This document shows, piece by piece, positions 7,805 through 16,024 of a stretch of DNA of 64,000 nucleotides (position 1 is the stretch's first letter; each line of letters starts with the position of its first letter). Source of the DNA: JACVRW01 sp963811055 (GTDB lineage: Bacteria; Actinomycetota; Thermoleophilia; Solirubrobacterales; Thermoleophilaceae); assembly GCA_963811055.1 (NCBI GenBank), contig CAWEPQ010000015.1:1-64000 (forward strand). Direction: 5' to 3'. The notes under the pieces were generated by a model. It was given only the letters and a program-made list of their open reading frames with translations, did not search any database and had not been told where the DNA came from. Position numbers and translations under genes: made by a program.

Positions 7805-9014
7805 CCTCTTCCGCACGCGCCGGATGTGGCGCCGCCGCGGCGAGCTCAAGGACTCCTACGACGTGGTGATCGTCGGCGGCGGGTCGCACGGGCTGGCGGC
7901 CGCGTACTACCTGGCCAAGGACCACGGCATCGGCAACGTGGCCGTGCTCGAGAAGAGCTACATCGGCTCAGGCGCCGCGGGCCGCAACACCACGATCCTG
8001 CGCAGCAACTACAAGACCGTCGAGGGCGCGCGCTTCTACGACGCGTCGCTCAAGCTCTACGAGGGCCTCGGCGGGGAGCTGGGCTTCAACCTCCTCTTCT
8101 CGCAGAACGGCCACCTCACGCTGGCGCACTCCGACCGCGCGATGTTCGTGATGGCCAACCGCGCGGAGGTCAACCGGATGAACGGGATCGACTCGCGCCT
8201 GATCTACCCGGACGAGATCAAGAAGCTGGCTCCCGCGATGAGCGTTCACGACCCGCACGCCGTCTATCCGATCCAGGGCGCGCTCTACCACCCGCCCGGC
8301 GGGGTGATCCGCCACGACGCGGTGGTGTGGGGCCTGGCGCGCGGGGCCGACCGCGGCGGCGCCGAGCTCCATCCCTACACGGAGGTCACCGGCATCGAGC
8401 GCTCGAACGGGCGCGTGGAGGCCGTGAACACGAATCGCGGCAGGATCAAGACGAAGGTGGTGCTCAACTGCACCGCCGGATGGAGCTCCCTGATCTCGGA
8501 CATGGCCGGTGTGCAGCTCCCGATCACCACGCACATCCTCCAGGCCTGCGTGACCGAGCCGCTCAAGCCGTTCCTCGACGTGGTGATCGTGTCGTCGCAG
8601 ATGCACGTGTACGTGTCGCAGACCGACCGTGGCGAGGTGCTGATGGGCGCCGAGATCGAGCCCTGGACCACGTACCGGATGCAGGGCACGCTGAACTTCA
8701 TGCAGGAGGTGTCGCGGCACACCCTCGAGCTGTTCCCGCAACTCGAGCGCGCCCGCATCCTGCGCAGCTGGGCGGGACTCTGCGACCTGAGCCCCGACTA
8801 CAGCCCGATCCTCGGCGAGACCGACGTGGAGGGCTTCCATGTGAGCTCGGGCTGGGGCACGTATGGCTTCAAGGCCGCGCCGATCGTGGGCAAGACGCTG
8901 GCCGAGCTCGTGGCCACGGAACGCACGCCGGAGCTGATCGCTCCGTTCAAGCTCGAGCGGTTCTACGAGGACAAGCTCGTGTCCGAGCTGGCGGCCGCGG
9001 CCGTGAGCCACTGA
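7797..9014 (+). CDS. soxB: Sarcosine oxidase beta subunit-like FAD protein (MgdA / SoxB)
   Basis: The 405-residue protein has an N-terminal FAD-binding fold (VVIVGGGSHGLAAAYYLAKD, residues ~23-42), the DAO-family motif GSGAAGRNTTILRSNY that in SoxB positions the flavin, and a C-terminal SSGWGTYGFKAAPIVGKTL flavin-contact motif. It is the site of secondary amine oxidation in the heterotetramer. The ATG at 7797 overlaps the gamma stop. The order D-A-G-B differs from the common B-D-A-G order, which suggests the operon was rearranged independently. Confidence 0.88.
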   Translation: MRDLFRTRRMWRRRGELKDSYDVVIVGGGSHGLAAAYYLAKDHGIGNVAVLEKSYIGSGAAGRNTTILRSNYKTVEGARFYDASLKLYEGLGGELGFNLLFSQNGHLTLAHSDRAMFVMANRAEVNRMNGIDSRLIYPDEIKKLAPAMSVHDPHAVYPIQGALYHPPGGVIRHDAVVWGLARGADRGGAELHPYTEVTGIERSNGRVEAVNTNRGRIKTKVVLNCTAGWSSLISDMAGVQLPITTHILQACVTEPLKPFLDVVIVSSQMHVYVSQTDRGEVLMGAEIEPWTTYRMQGTLNFMQEVSRHTLELFPQLERARILRSWAGLCDLSPDYSPILGETDVEGFHVSSGWGTYGFKAAPIVGKTLAELVATERTPELIAPFKLERFYEDKLVSELAAAAVSH

Positions 9015-9031
9015 TGGGAGGAGAGGTGCCG

Positions 9032-10711
9032 ATGAAGAGCAGTCTCGAGATCGCGCAGGAGGCGGAGCTCCAGCCGATCGACTCGATCGCCGAGCGCGCC
9101 GGGCTCCTGCCCGACGACTTCGAGCCCTACGGGCGCCACAAGGCCAAGGTGTCGCTGGGCGTGCTCGACCGGCTGCGCGACGCGCCGGACGGCAAGCTCG
9201 TGTGCGTGGCGGGCGTGACCCCCACCAAGGCGGGGGAGGGCAAGACCACCACCGCCGTGTCGCTCACCCAGGGGCTCGGCAAGATCGGCAAGGAGCCGGT
9301 GCTCTGCCTCCGCGAGCCGTCGCTCGGTCCGGTGTTCGGCATCAAGGGCGGCGCCGCCGGCGGCGGGCTCACCCAGGTGGTCCCGATGGAGGATCTCAAC
9401 CTCCACTTCACCGGCGACATCCACGCGGTCGGCGCGGCCAACAACCTGCTGGCCGCCCTGCTCGACGCCTCGATCCTCCACGGCAACCCGCATTCGATCG
9501 ACGCCCTGAAGGTGGAATGGAAGCGCGCGCTCGACATGAACGACCGGGCGCTGCGGCGGATCACGCTCGGCCTGGGCGGTCGCGCCAACGGCTACCCGCG
9601 CGAGTCGGGCTTCGACATCACCGCGGCCTCCGAGGTGATGGCGATCCTCGCCGTGTCTCGCGACCTCCAGGACCTGCGCGCGCGTCTCGGCAGGATCACG
9701 GTGGCCCGCTCCTTCGACGGCGCCAAGCCGGTCACCGCCGAGGACCTCGGCGCGGCCGGCGCGATGGCCGTGCTGCTCAAGGAAGCGCTCAAGCCGAACC
9801 TGATCCAGACGCTCGAGGGCCAGCCCTGCCTCATGCACGCGGGCCCGTTCGCCAACATCGCGCACGGCAACTCGTCACTCGTGGCGGACCTGATCGGGCT
9901 CAAGCTCGGCGACCACGTGATCACGGAGTCGGGCTTCGGATCCGACATGGGGATGGAGAAGCTCTTCAACATCGTCTGCCGGGGCGGCGGCATCCGGCCG
10001 AGCGCCGTGGTGCTGGTGGCCACGGTGCGCGCCCTCAAGCACCACGGCGGCGCCGAGGACGACCCGCGGCTGGACGAGGCGCGCGGCATGGCGGCGATCG
10101 AGGCCGGCGCGGCCAACCTCCACCGCCATCTGGGAATCGTGCGCAGCTTCGGGCTGCCGTGCGTGGTGGCGGTCAACCGCCGCCCCGGGGACACCGACGA
10201 AGAGGTCGAGCTGGTGCGCACCCTCGCGCTCGCGGGAGGCGCCACGGCGGCCGAGGTCAACGACGGCTTCGCGCGTGGCGGCGAGGGCGCCGCCGAGCTG
10301 GCCGAGGCGGTGGCCCAGGCGTGCGAGCAGGAGTCGGAGTTCAAGCTCACCTACGAGGACGACGATCCGATCGATGTGAAGATCAGGAAGGTCGCCAGCC
10401 AGGTGTACGGTGCCAAGGACGTGGTCTTCTACCTGGAGGCCGAGCGCAAGATCCGGCAGTACACCGAGGACGGCCTCGATCGGCTTCCGATCTGCATGGC
10501 CAAGACGCACCTGTCGCTCTCGGCCGACCCCGCGCTGCTGAACGCGCCCGAGGACTTCACCCTCCCGGTCCGCGACATCCGCGCCTACACCGGGGCTGGC
10601 TGGCTGGTGCCGCTCTGCGGCGACATCCAACAGATGCCCGGACTCGGCAAGACCCCGGCTGCTCTCAACGTGGACATCGACGAACAGGGGAGGACCGTCG
10701 GGCTCTTCTGA
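9032..10711 (+). CDS. fhs: Formate-tetrahydrofolate ligase
   Basis: The 559-residue protein has the family P-loop TPTKAGEGKTTT (residues 63-74) and the conserved EPSLGPVFGIKGGAAGGG and EDLNLHFTGDIHA motifs. It interconverts formate plus THF with 10-formyl-THF using ATP; run in reverse it would release formate from the methylene-THF made by the dehydrogenase, once FolD (not in this window) has formed 10-formyl-THF. Start ATG 9032 is preceded by GGGAGGAG at good spacing; an earlier in-frame ATG at 9014 overlaps that ribosome site and the previous stop. A dissimilatory role is inferred from the formate dehydrogenase downstream. Confidence 0.95.
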   Translation: MKSSLEIAQEAELQPIDSIAERAGLLPDDFEPYGRHKAKVSLGVLDRLRDAPDGKLVCVAGVTPTKAGEGKTTTAVSLTQGLGKIGKEPVLCLREPSLGPVFGIKGGAAGGGLTQVVPMEDLNLHFTGDIHAVGAANNLLAALLDASILHGNPHSIDALKVEWKRALDMNDRALRRITLGLGGRANGYPRESGFDITAASEVMAILAVSRDLQDLRARLGRITVARSFDGAKPVTAEDLGAAGAMAVLLKEALKPNLIQTLEGQPCLMHAGPFANIAHGNSSLVADLIGLKLGDHVITESGFGSDMGMEKLFNIVCRGGGIRPSAVVLVATVRALKHHGGAEDDPRLDEARGMAAIEAGAANLHRHLGIVRSFGLPCVVAVNRRPGDTDEEVELVRTLALAGGATAAEVNDGFARGGEGAAELAEAVAQACEQESEFKLTYEDDDPIDVKIRKVASQVYGAKDVVFYLEAERKIRQYTEDGLDRLPICMAKTHLSLSADPALLNAPEDFTLPVRDIRAYTGAGWLVPLCGDIQQMPGLGKTPAALNVDIDEQGRTVGLF

Positions 10712-10727
10712 GCACAGCGGCTGACCC

Positions 10728-12464
10728 ATGTCGAGAAACCTCACCGATCTGCTTCGTGCGCGGGAGCGCGAGCAGCGCCCCACCGCGCTCGCGGCACTCA
10801 AGGAGGCGATGGACCGGCGCGGCGAGGTCACCGACGAGGATCGCCGCGAGGCGGCCGCGCTCTCGGGCCTGCCCGAGGCCACCGTCTACGGCATCTCCAC
10901 CTTCTACGACGACCTCACCCAGCCGCGCGGGCGCCGCCACGTGTCGGTCTGCACGGGAACGGCGTGCTGGGCGTCGGACTTCGGCGGCCACGTGGCCGCG
11001 ATCGGGGAGTGGCTCGGGCTCGAGCCCGGCGGACGCTCCGACGACGGCGAGGTGTCGCTCGGAGCCACGGTCTGCCTCGGCTTTTGCCACACGGCGTCGG
11101 CGGTGCGCGACGGCGACGTGGTCGACGCCGGCCCGGGCGTGGCCGACCGCGTGGCGGCGGGCGCGTGCGCCGCGGCCGGCGAGCCCGCCGGTGGGAGCGT
11201 TCTGGATGAGCCGGTGCTGCTCCGGCGCGGCAGCTTCGAGGGACTCCGTCACGCGCTCGCGAGCATGACCCCCGAGCAGCTGCTCGCCGAGGTCAAGGAG
11301 GCTGACGTGCGCGGCCGCGGCGGAGCCGGCTTCCCCGCCGGCACCAAGTGGGAGTTCGCCGCGAAGGCCAGCGACCCCGACAGGGTGATCGTGGTCAACG
11401 GGGACGAGGGCGACCCAGGCTCGTACATCGACAAGCTGCTGATGGAGCGCAACCCAGAGCTGCTCCTCGAGGGGATGGCGCTCGCGGCCTACGCGGTCGG
11501 CGCCCGCCAGGGCTTCGTGTTCGTCCGCTCCGAGTACCCGCGCTCGACGCCGATCCTGCGCGAGGCCGTGGAGCGCGCGCGTGCCGAGGGCAATCTCGGC
11601 GAGGGCATCCAGGGCACGGACTTCGCGTTCGACGTGGAGATCGAGGAGGGCGCCGGCTCGTACGTGGTGGGGGAGGAGACCGCGCTGCTCGCGTCGCTCC
11701 AGGGCTTTCGCGGCACCGTGTCCGCGCGACCGCCGTTTCCCGCCGAGCGCGGCTGGCACGGCAAGCCCACCGTGGTCCACAACGTCGAGACGCTCTGCAA
11801 CATGCCCTTCATCGCCGTGCGCGGGCACGAGGCCTACGCGGCGCTCAGTCCCGGTGCCACGCCCGGCACCAAGCTCGTGTGCCTCAACGACCGCTTCGAG
11901 CGCCCGGGCATGTACGAGGTGCGCTTCGGCACGCCCGTGGCGGAGATCTGCCAAGAGCTCGGCGGCGGCCTCAAGGACGGCCACGAGATCAAGGCCGTGC
12001 AGATCGGGGGCCCGCTGGGCGGCATCCTTCCGGGCTGGAAGCTCGACACGCCGTTCGACTTCGACGAGCTGGCGGCCGAGGGCTGCATGGTGGGTCACGG
12101 CGGCGTGCTCGCGTTCGACGAGCGCACCGACATGCGCGCGCTGGCGCGCCATCTGCTCGAGTTCGGCGCCCACGAGAGCTGCGGCAAGTGCTTCCCCTGC
12201 CGGATCGGCCTGCAGCGCGCGTTCGAGATGGTGGACTCGCCAGGGGACGTGGACCGGCAGCGCCTCGAGGCGCTGCTCGAGACGCTCGAGCTCGGTTCGC
12301 TCTGCGCCCACGGCGGCGGCATGCCGGCGCCGATCCGCAGCCTGATCGAGCACTTTCCGGACGAGCTCGGGCTGGCCGGACCCGCGGGGCCGGAGGACGA
12401 GCCCGAGGACCCCTACTCGCGCCGGCCCGAGGAGCGGCGCGAGGACGATCCGGGGGACCGATGA
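10728..12464 (+). CDS. NAD-dependent formate dehydrogenase NADH-binding subunit, NuoE-NuoF fusion
   Basis: The 578-residue protein joins two parts. Residues ~1-150 are NuoE-like with the [2Fe-2S] ligands Cys75, Cys80, Cys116 and Cys120 (CTGTAC and CLGFC). Residues ~170-550 are NuoF-like, with FMN-binding GRGGAGFPAGTKWEF, NAD-binding GDEGDPGSYIDK and the [4Fe-4S] motif ESCGKCFPC plus a later Cys. NuoEF-type subunits pass electrons from formate to NAD+ in soluble molybdenum/tungsten formate dehydrogenases (FdsGB). The location directly before a NuoG-like Fe-S protein and a formate dehydrogenase catalytic gene, and the absence of other complex I genes, argues against respiratory complex I. The C-terminal tail is acidic and disordered. 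Confidence 0.88.
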   Translation: MSRNLTDLLRAREREQRPTALAALKEAMDRRGEVTDEDRREAAALSGLPEATVYGISTFYDDLTQPRGRRHVSVCTGTACWASDFGGHVAAIGEWLGLEPGGRSDDGEVSLGATVCLGFCHTASAVRDGDVVDAGPGVADRVAAGACAAAGEPAGGSVLDEPVLLRRGSFEGLRHALASMTPEQLLAEVKEADVRGRGGAGFPAGTKWEFAAKASDPDRVIVVNGDEGDPGSYIDKLLMERNPELLLEGMALAAYAVGARQGFVFVRSEYPRSTPILREAVERARAEGNLGEGIQGTDFAFDVEIEEGAGSYVVGEETALLASLQGFRGTVSARPPFPAERGWHGKPTVVHNVETLCNMPFIAVRGHEAYAALSPGATPGTKLVCLNDRFERPGMYEVRFGTPVAEICQELGGGLKDGHEIKAVQIGGPLGGILPGWKLDTPFDFDELAAEGCMVGHGGVLAFDERTDMRALARHLLEFGAHESCGKCFPCRIGLQRAFEMVDSPGDVDRQRLEALLETLELGSLCAHGGGMPAPIRSLIEHFPDELGLAGPAGPEDEPEDPYSRRPEERREDDPGDR

Positions 12465-13120
12465 GAGTCGAGGTCGACGGACAGGCGGTGGAGGTCGAGC
12501 CGGGCGCGACGCTCCTCGACGCGGCGCGCGCCGCGGGCCGGTACGTGCCGACGCTCTGCTTCGACGACCGCATGGCTCCCTTCGGCGCCTGCCGCGTCTG
12601 CATGGTCGGCATGGAGGGCGCCGCCGCGCCGGTGGCTGCGTGCACCACACCGTGCCGCGAGGACATGCAGGTGCACACCGAGGACGCCACCGCCCGCCGC
12701 ATCGCGGCAGCCACCGTGGAACTCGTGCTCTCCGAGCTTCCCGAGCCGCCGGCCGAGCACACGGAGCTCGCCGAGGTGGCGCGCTTCTTCGAGATCGGCG
12801 AGCTGCGCTGGCAGGGGCAGCAGCGCCGCCCGGCGCACGACGAGCGCCACCCCTACCTGGCCCTGCAACACGAGCTGTGCATCTCGTGCGGGCGCTGCGT
12901 GCGCGCGTGCGACGAGGTGCAGGGCGCGTTCGCGCTCACCGCCACGGGTCGCGGCTTCCACTCCGGGATCACGGCTGGCCTCGACTCGGGCTTCGTGGAC
13001 TCGAGCTGCGTGTCGTGCGGCGCCTGTGCCGATACCTGCCCCACGGACGCCATCACCGAGCATTCACTCGTCGAGATGGTTTCCCCGGCCTACACTGAGG
13101 ACGAAGGAGGTGTGCGGTGA
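12461..13120 (+). CDS. Formate dehydrogenase iron-sulfur subunit (NuoG N-terminal-like)
   Basis: The 219-residue protein corresponds to the N-terminal Fe-S part of NuoG/FdsA made as its own polypeptide. A plant-type [2Fe-2S] site is formed by Cys33, Cys44, Cys47 and Cys61, and two [4Fe-4S] ferredoxin motifs follow (CISCGRCVRACDE and CVSCGACADTCPTDA). In most NAD-linked formate dehydrogenases this domain is fused to the catalytic subunit; here the two are separate but overlap by four bases (GTGA). The start ATG overlaps the preceding stop. It wires the molybdenum site to the NuoEF fusion. Confidence 0.88.
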   Translation: MRVEVDGQAVEVEPGATLLDAARAAGRYVPTLCFDDRMAPFGACRVCMVGMEGAAAPVAACTTPCREDMQVHTEDATARRIAAATVELVLSELPEPPAEHTELAEVARFFEIGELRWQGQQRRPAHDERHPYLALQHELCISCGRCVRACDEVQGAFALTATGRGFHSGITAGLDSGFVDSSCVSCGACADTCPTDAITEHSLVEMVSPAYTEDEGGVR

Positions 13121-15216
13121 CCGACCGCTTCGACGCCACAACCACCACGACGTGCGGATACTGCGGCGTGGGCTGCCGTTTGGAGGCCCACCGCGTGGGC
13201 GGGCGGATCATGTCGATCAGCCCGGCGATGGACGGCCCCGCGAACAAGGGGCACACCTGCGTGAAGGGCCGCTTCGCGCACCAGTTCTCGCGCTCGAGGG
13301 ACCGGCTCACCGCGCCGCTCGTGCGTGAGAGCGGCGGCTTCCGCCTCGCCTCCTGGGAGGAGGCCATCGGACGCATCACCGAGGCCTTCGGGCGCATCAA
13401 GGCCGAGCACGGCCCCGACGCGATCGCCGGGCTCGCATCCTCGCGCGCGACCAACGAGGACTGCTACGTGATGCAGCGCCTGATGCGCGCCGCGATCGGC
13501 ACGCACAACATCGACAACTGCTCGCGCGTATGCCACTCGCCCACGTCGTTCGCGCTCCGCAAGGCGTTCGGCCTCTCCGGCGCCACCGGCTCGTTCGACG
13601 ACATCGAGGCCGCCGAGGTGGCGCTGCTCATCGGGGTCAACCCCACGCAGGGGCACCCGGTGGTGGGTGCGCGCATCAAGCAGGCCGCCATCAAGGGCCT
13701 GAAGCTGATCACCGCCGACCCGCGCCGCATCGAGCTCGCGGACTACGGGCAGCTGCACCTCGCCAACCGTCCCGGCACCAACGCGGCGCTCCTCAACGGC
13801 TTGGCGCACGTGGTCATCCGCGACGACCTGGTGGACCACGCATTCGTGGACGCGCGCACCGAGGGCTTCGACGCCGTGGCCGACCTGGTGTCCACCTACA
13901 CGCCCGCGAACGTGGAGGAGATCACCGGCGTGCCGGCGGCGGACATCGTGGCGGCGGCGCACCTGTATGCCGGCGCGGACCGGGCGTGCATCCTGTGGGG
14001 CCTCGGGGTCACCGAGCACCTGTACGGGTCGGAGTCGGTCCAGCTGATCTGCAACCTCGCCCTGATGACGGGCAACGTCGGCCGTCCCGGCGCGGCGCTG
14101 CTGCCGCTGCGCGGCCAGAACAACGTGCAGGGCTCATCCGACCACGGCGCCCTACCGGACACGTTCACCGACTACCGGTCGGTGGAGGACGACGAGGTCA
14201 CCTCTGCCTTCGAGCGCCGCTGGGGCGTCGAGATGAAGCGCGAGCGCGGAATGAAGATCCCGGAGATGTTCGACGCCGCGGTGGAGGGCCGGCTCAAGGC
14301 GATGTACATCTTCGGCGAGGACGTGGCCCAGACCGACCCGGACACCGCGCACGTGGCCCACGCGCTCGAGTCGCTCGACTTCCTCGTCTGCCAGGACATC
14401 TTCGAGACCGAGACGACCAAGTTCGCCGACGTGATCCTGCCCGCGTCCTCGTTCCTCGAGAAGACCGGCACCTTCACCAACGCCGAGCGCCGGCTGCAGC
14501 TGGTCACCGCGGCCAACGAGCCGCCCGGAGCGGCCAAGACCGACTTCGAGATCCTCACCACGGTCTCCAAGGCGCTCGGACACGACATGGGCTACGACAC
14601 GCCGAGCGACGTGATGGACGAGATCGCCGAGATGACGCCGCGCTACGCCGGGATCAGCCACGAGCGCGTCGGCCGCGGCGGCCTCCAGTGGCCCGTCGCT
14701 CCCGACGGCACCGATACGCCGATTCTGTACACCGAGCAGTTCGAGCTCGAGGGCGGGCGCGCCCGGTTCGCGCCGCTGCCCTACAAGCCGCCGGGCGACC
14801 AGGCCGACGAGCAGTTCCCGCTGATCCTCGTGACCGGCAGGCGCCTCGAGCACTACAACGCCGGCACCATGACGCGCAGGACCGGGAACCTCGAACTGAT
14901 GAGCGCCGACTGGCTCGAGGTGCACCCCGACGACGCCGCCGGCCTCGGTATCGCCGATGGGGAGACCGTGAGCGTGCGCAGCAGGCGCGGGCAGATCGAG
15001 CTGGCCGCGCGGATCACGGAGCGGATCGAGCCGGGCCACGTGTTCACCGCGTTCCACTTCCCCGAGGTGCGCACCAACCTCCTGATCGGCCAGTCGGCGG
15101 ACGTCAACACGTCCTGCCCGGAGTACAAGGTCGTGGCGGTGGCCGTCGAGCCGGCCGGCGGTCGAGTGCCCGCGCCGGTGGCCGCCCGCGCCGAGCCGCT
15201 CGTCGGCACCGACTAG
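13117..15216 (+). CDS. fdhA: Formate dehydrogenase catalytic (molybdenum) subunit, Cys type
   Basis: The 699-residue protein belongs to the molybdopterin oxidoreductase family. Cys13, Cys16, Cys20 and Cys48 bind a [4Fe-4S] cluster; Cys139 followed by His140 (NCSRVCHSPTS) is the metal ligand, so this is a cysteine, not selenocysteine, enzyme. Formate dehydrogenase-type motifs include GVNPTQGHPVVGARIKQAA, LRGQNNVQGSSDHGALP, FADVILPASSFLEKTGTFTN and a C-terminal cofactor domain (TGRRLEHYNAGTMTRRTG). It oxidises formate to CO2. GTG 13117 is chosen because of a strong AAGGAGGTG ribosome site (about 13104-13112). The fdhD gene next door supports the formate dehydrogenase assignment. Confidence 0.92.
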   Translation: MTDRFDATTTTTCGYCGVGCRLEAHRVGGRIMSISPAMDGPANKGHTCVKGRFAHQFSRSRDRLTAPLVRESGGFRLASWEEAIGRITEAFGRIKAEHGPDAIAGLASSRATNEDCYVMQRLMRAAIGTHNIDNCSRVCHSPTSFALRKAFGLSGATGSFDDIEAAEVALLIGVNPTQGHPVVGARIKQAAIKGLKLITADPRRIELADYGQLHLANRPGTNAALLNGLAHVVIRDDLVDHAFVDARTEGFDAVADLVSTYTPANVEEITGVPAADIVAAAHLYAGADRACILWGLGVTEHLYGSESVQLICNLALMTGNVGRPGAALLPLRGQNNVQGSSDHGALPDTFTDYRSVEDDEVTSAFERRWGVEMKRERGMKIPEMFDAAVEGRLKAMYIFGEDVAQTDPDTAHVAHALESLDFLVCQDIFETETTKFADVILPASSFLEKTGTFTNAERRLQLVTAANEPPGAAKTDFEILTTVSKALGHDMGYDTPSDVMDEIAEMTPRYAGISHERVGRGGLQWPVAPDGTDTPILYTEQFELEGGRARFAPLPYKPPGDQADEQFPLILVTGRRLEHYNAGTMTRRTGNLELMSADWLEVHPDDAAGLGIADGETVSVRSRRGQIELAARITERIEPGHVFTAFHFPEVRTNLLIGQSADVNTSCPEYKVVAVAVEPAGGRVPAPVAARAEPLVGTD

Positions 15217-15218
15217 CC

Positions 15219-15980
15219 GTGGACTCCGCTGCCGCCGCCTCGATGTCGAAGGCGGTGGAGCGCGACGGCGAGGTCGACGAGGTCGCCGTCGAGCTGCCAC
15301 TGGAGGTCCGCCTGAACGGCGAGCCGGTGGCCGTGACGATGCGCACCCCGGGGCACGACTTCGAGCTGGCGGCCGGCTTCCTGTTCGGGGAGGGAATCGT
15401 GGACACGGCGCCGCATGTGACCCTCGCCGAGGACCTGGCGGCCAACATCGTGGAGGTTCACGCGCCCGGCGCCGCCGCGCCGGCCACCCGGCGCTTCTAC
15501 ACGACGTCGTCCTGCGGCATCTGCGGCAAGGGGGCGCTGGAGGAGGTGGAGGCGATCGCCGCGCGGGTGGAGGGCGGTCCCTCGATCGAGCGGGCGCTGC
15601 TCGCGGCGCTCCCCGATCGGCTTCGCCAGCCCGGGTTCGAGCGCACCGGCGGCCTCCACGGGACGGGCCTCTTCGACGCCACCGGGCGGCTCCTGCTCGT
15701 GCGCGAGGACGTGGGCCGCCACAACGCGATGGACAAGGTGATCGGCCACGCGCTGCTCCACGGCGGGCTGCCGCTGACCCAGCGGATCCTGTGCGTGAGC
15801 GGCCGGCTGGCCTTCGAGCTCGTTCAGAAGGCGGCTCGCGCCGGCGCGGCGATTCTCGTTGGGGTGGGGGCGCCCACCTCGCTCGCGGTCGAGCTGGCGG
15901 ACGACCGGGGCATCACGCTCGCGGGCTTCGCTCGCGGCGACACCGTGAACGTCTATACGCATGCCCAACGCGTGACCTGA
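15219..15980 (+). CDS. fdhD: Formate dehydrogenase accessory sulfurtransferase FdhD
   Basis: FdhD transfers sulfur to the molybdenum cofactor of formate dehydrogenase. The protein shows LPLEVRLNG, MRTPGHDFELAAGFLF, the catalytic SSCGICGKG (CxxC), VREDVGRHNAMDKVIG and SGRLAFELVQKAARAG, all typical of the family. Two starts are possible: GTG 15219 (253 residues) two bases after the fdhA stop, or ATG 15243 (245 residues); neither has a clear ribosome site. It closes the co-directional run that starts at 1007. Confidence 0.92.
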   Translation: MDSAAAASMSKAVERDGEVDEVAVELPLEVRLNGEPVAVTMRTPGHDFELAAGFLFGEGIVDTAPHVTLAEDLAANIVEVHAPGAAAPATRRFYTTSSCGICGKGALEEVEAIAARVEGGPSIERALLAALPDRLRQPGFERTGGLHGTGLFDATGRLLLVREDVGRHNAMDKVIGHALLHGGLPLTQRILCVSGRLAFELVQKAARAGAAILVGVGAPTSLAVELADDRGITLAGFARGDTVNVYTHAQRVT

Positions 15981-15987
15981 GTCGGGA

Positions 15988-16017
15988 TTGACATGTGACC
16001 AAATGGTCACGTATACT
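15988..16017 (+). promoter_or_regulatory. Promoter with operator in the spacer, before the ArsR-SRPBCC gene
   Basis: A perfect -35 TTGACA (15988-15993), 18-base spacer, and -10 TATACT (16012-16017). The spacer contains a 7-bp inverted repeat with 2-bp centre, GTGACCA-AA-TGGTCAC (15995-16010), a typical ArsR-family operator. Bound repressor would block polymerase directly. The ATG follows the -10 by only 7 bases, so the transcript is probably leaderless. Confidence 0.8.
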
Positions 16018-16024
16018 TTCGGAC

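Noticed and set aside
10728..13120. NuoE/F/G-like genes read as respiratory complex I
   Set aside because: No other nuo genes are present, and a formate dehydrogenase catalytic gene and fdhD follow directly.
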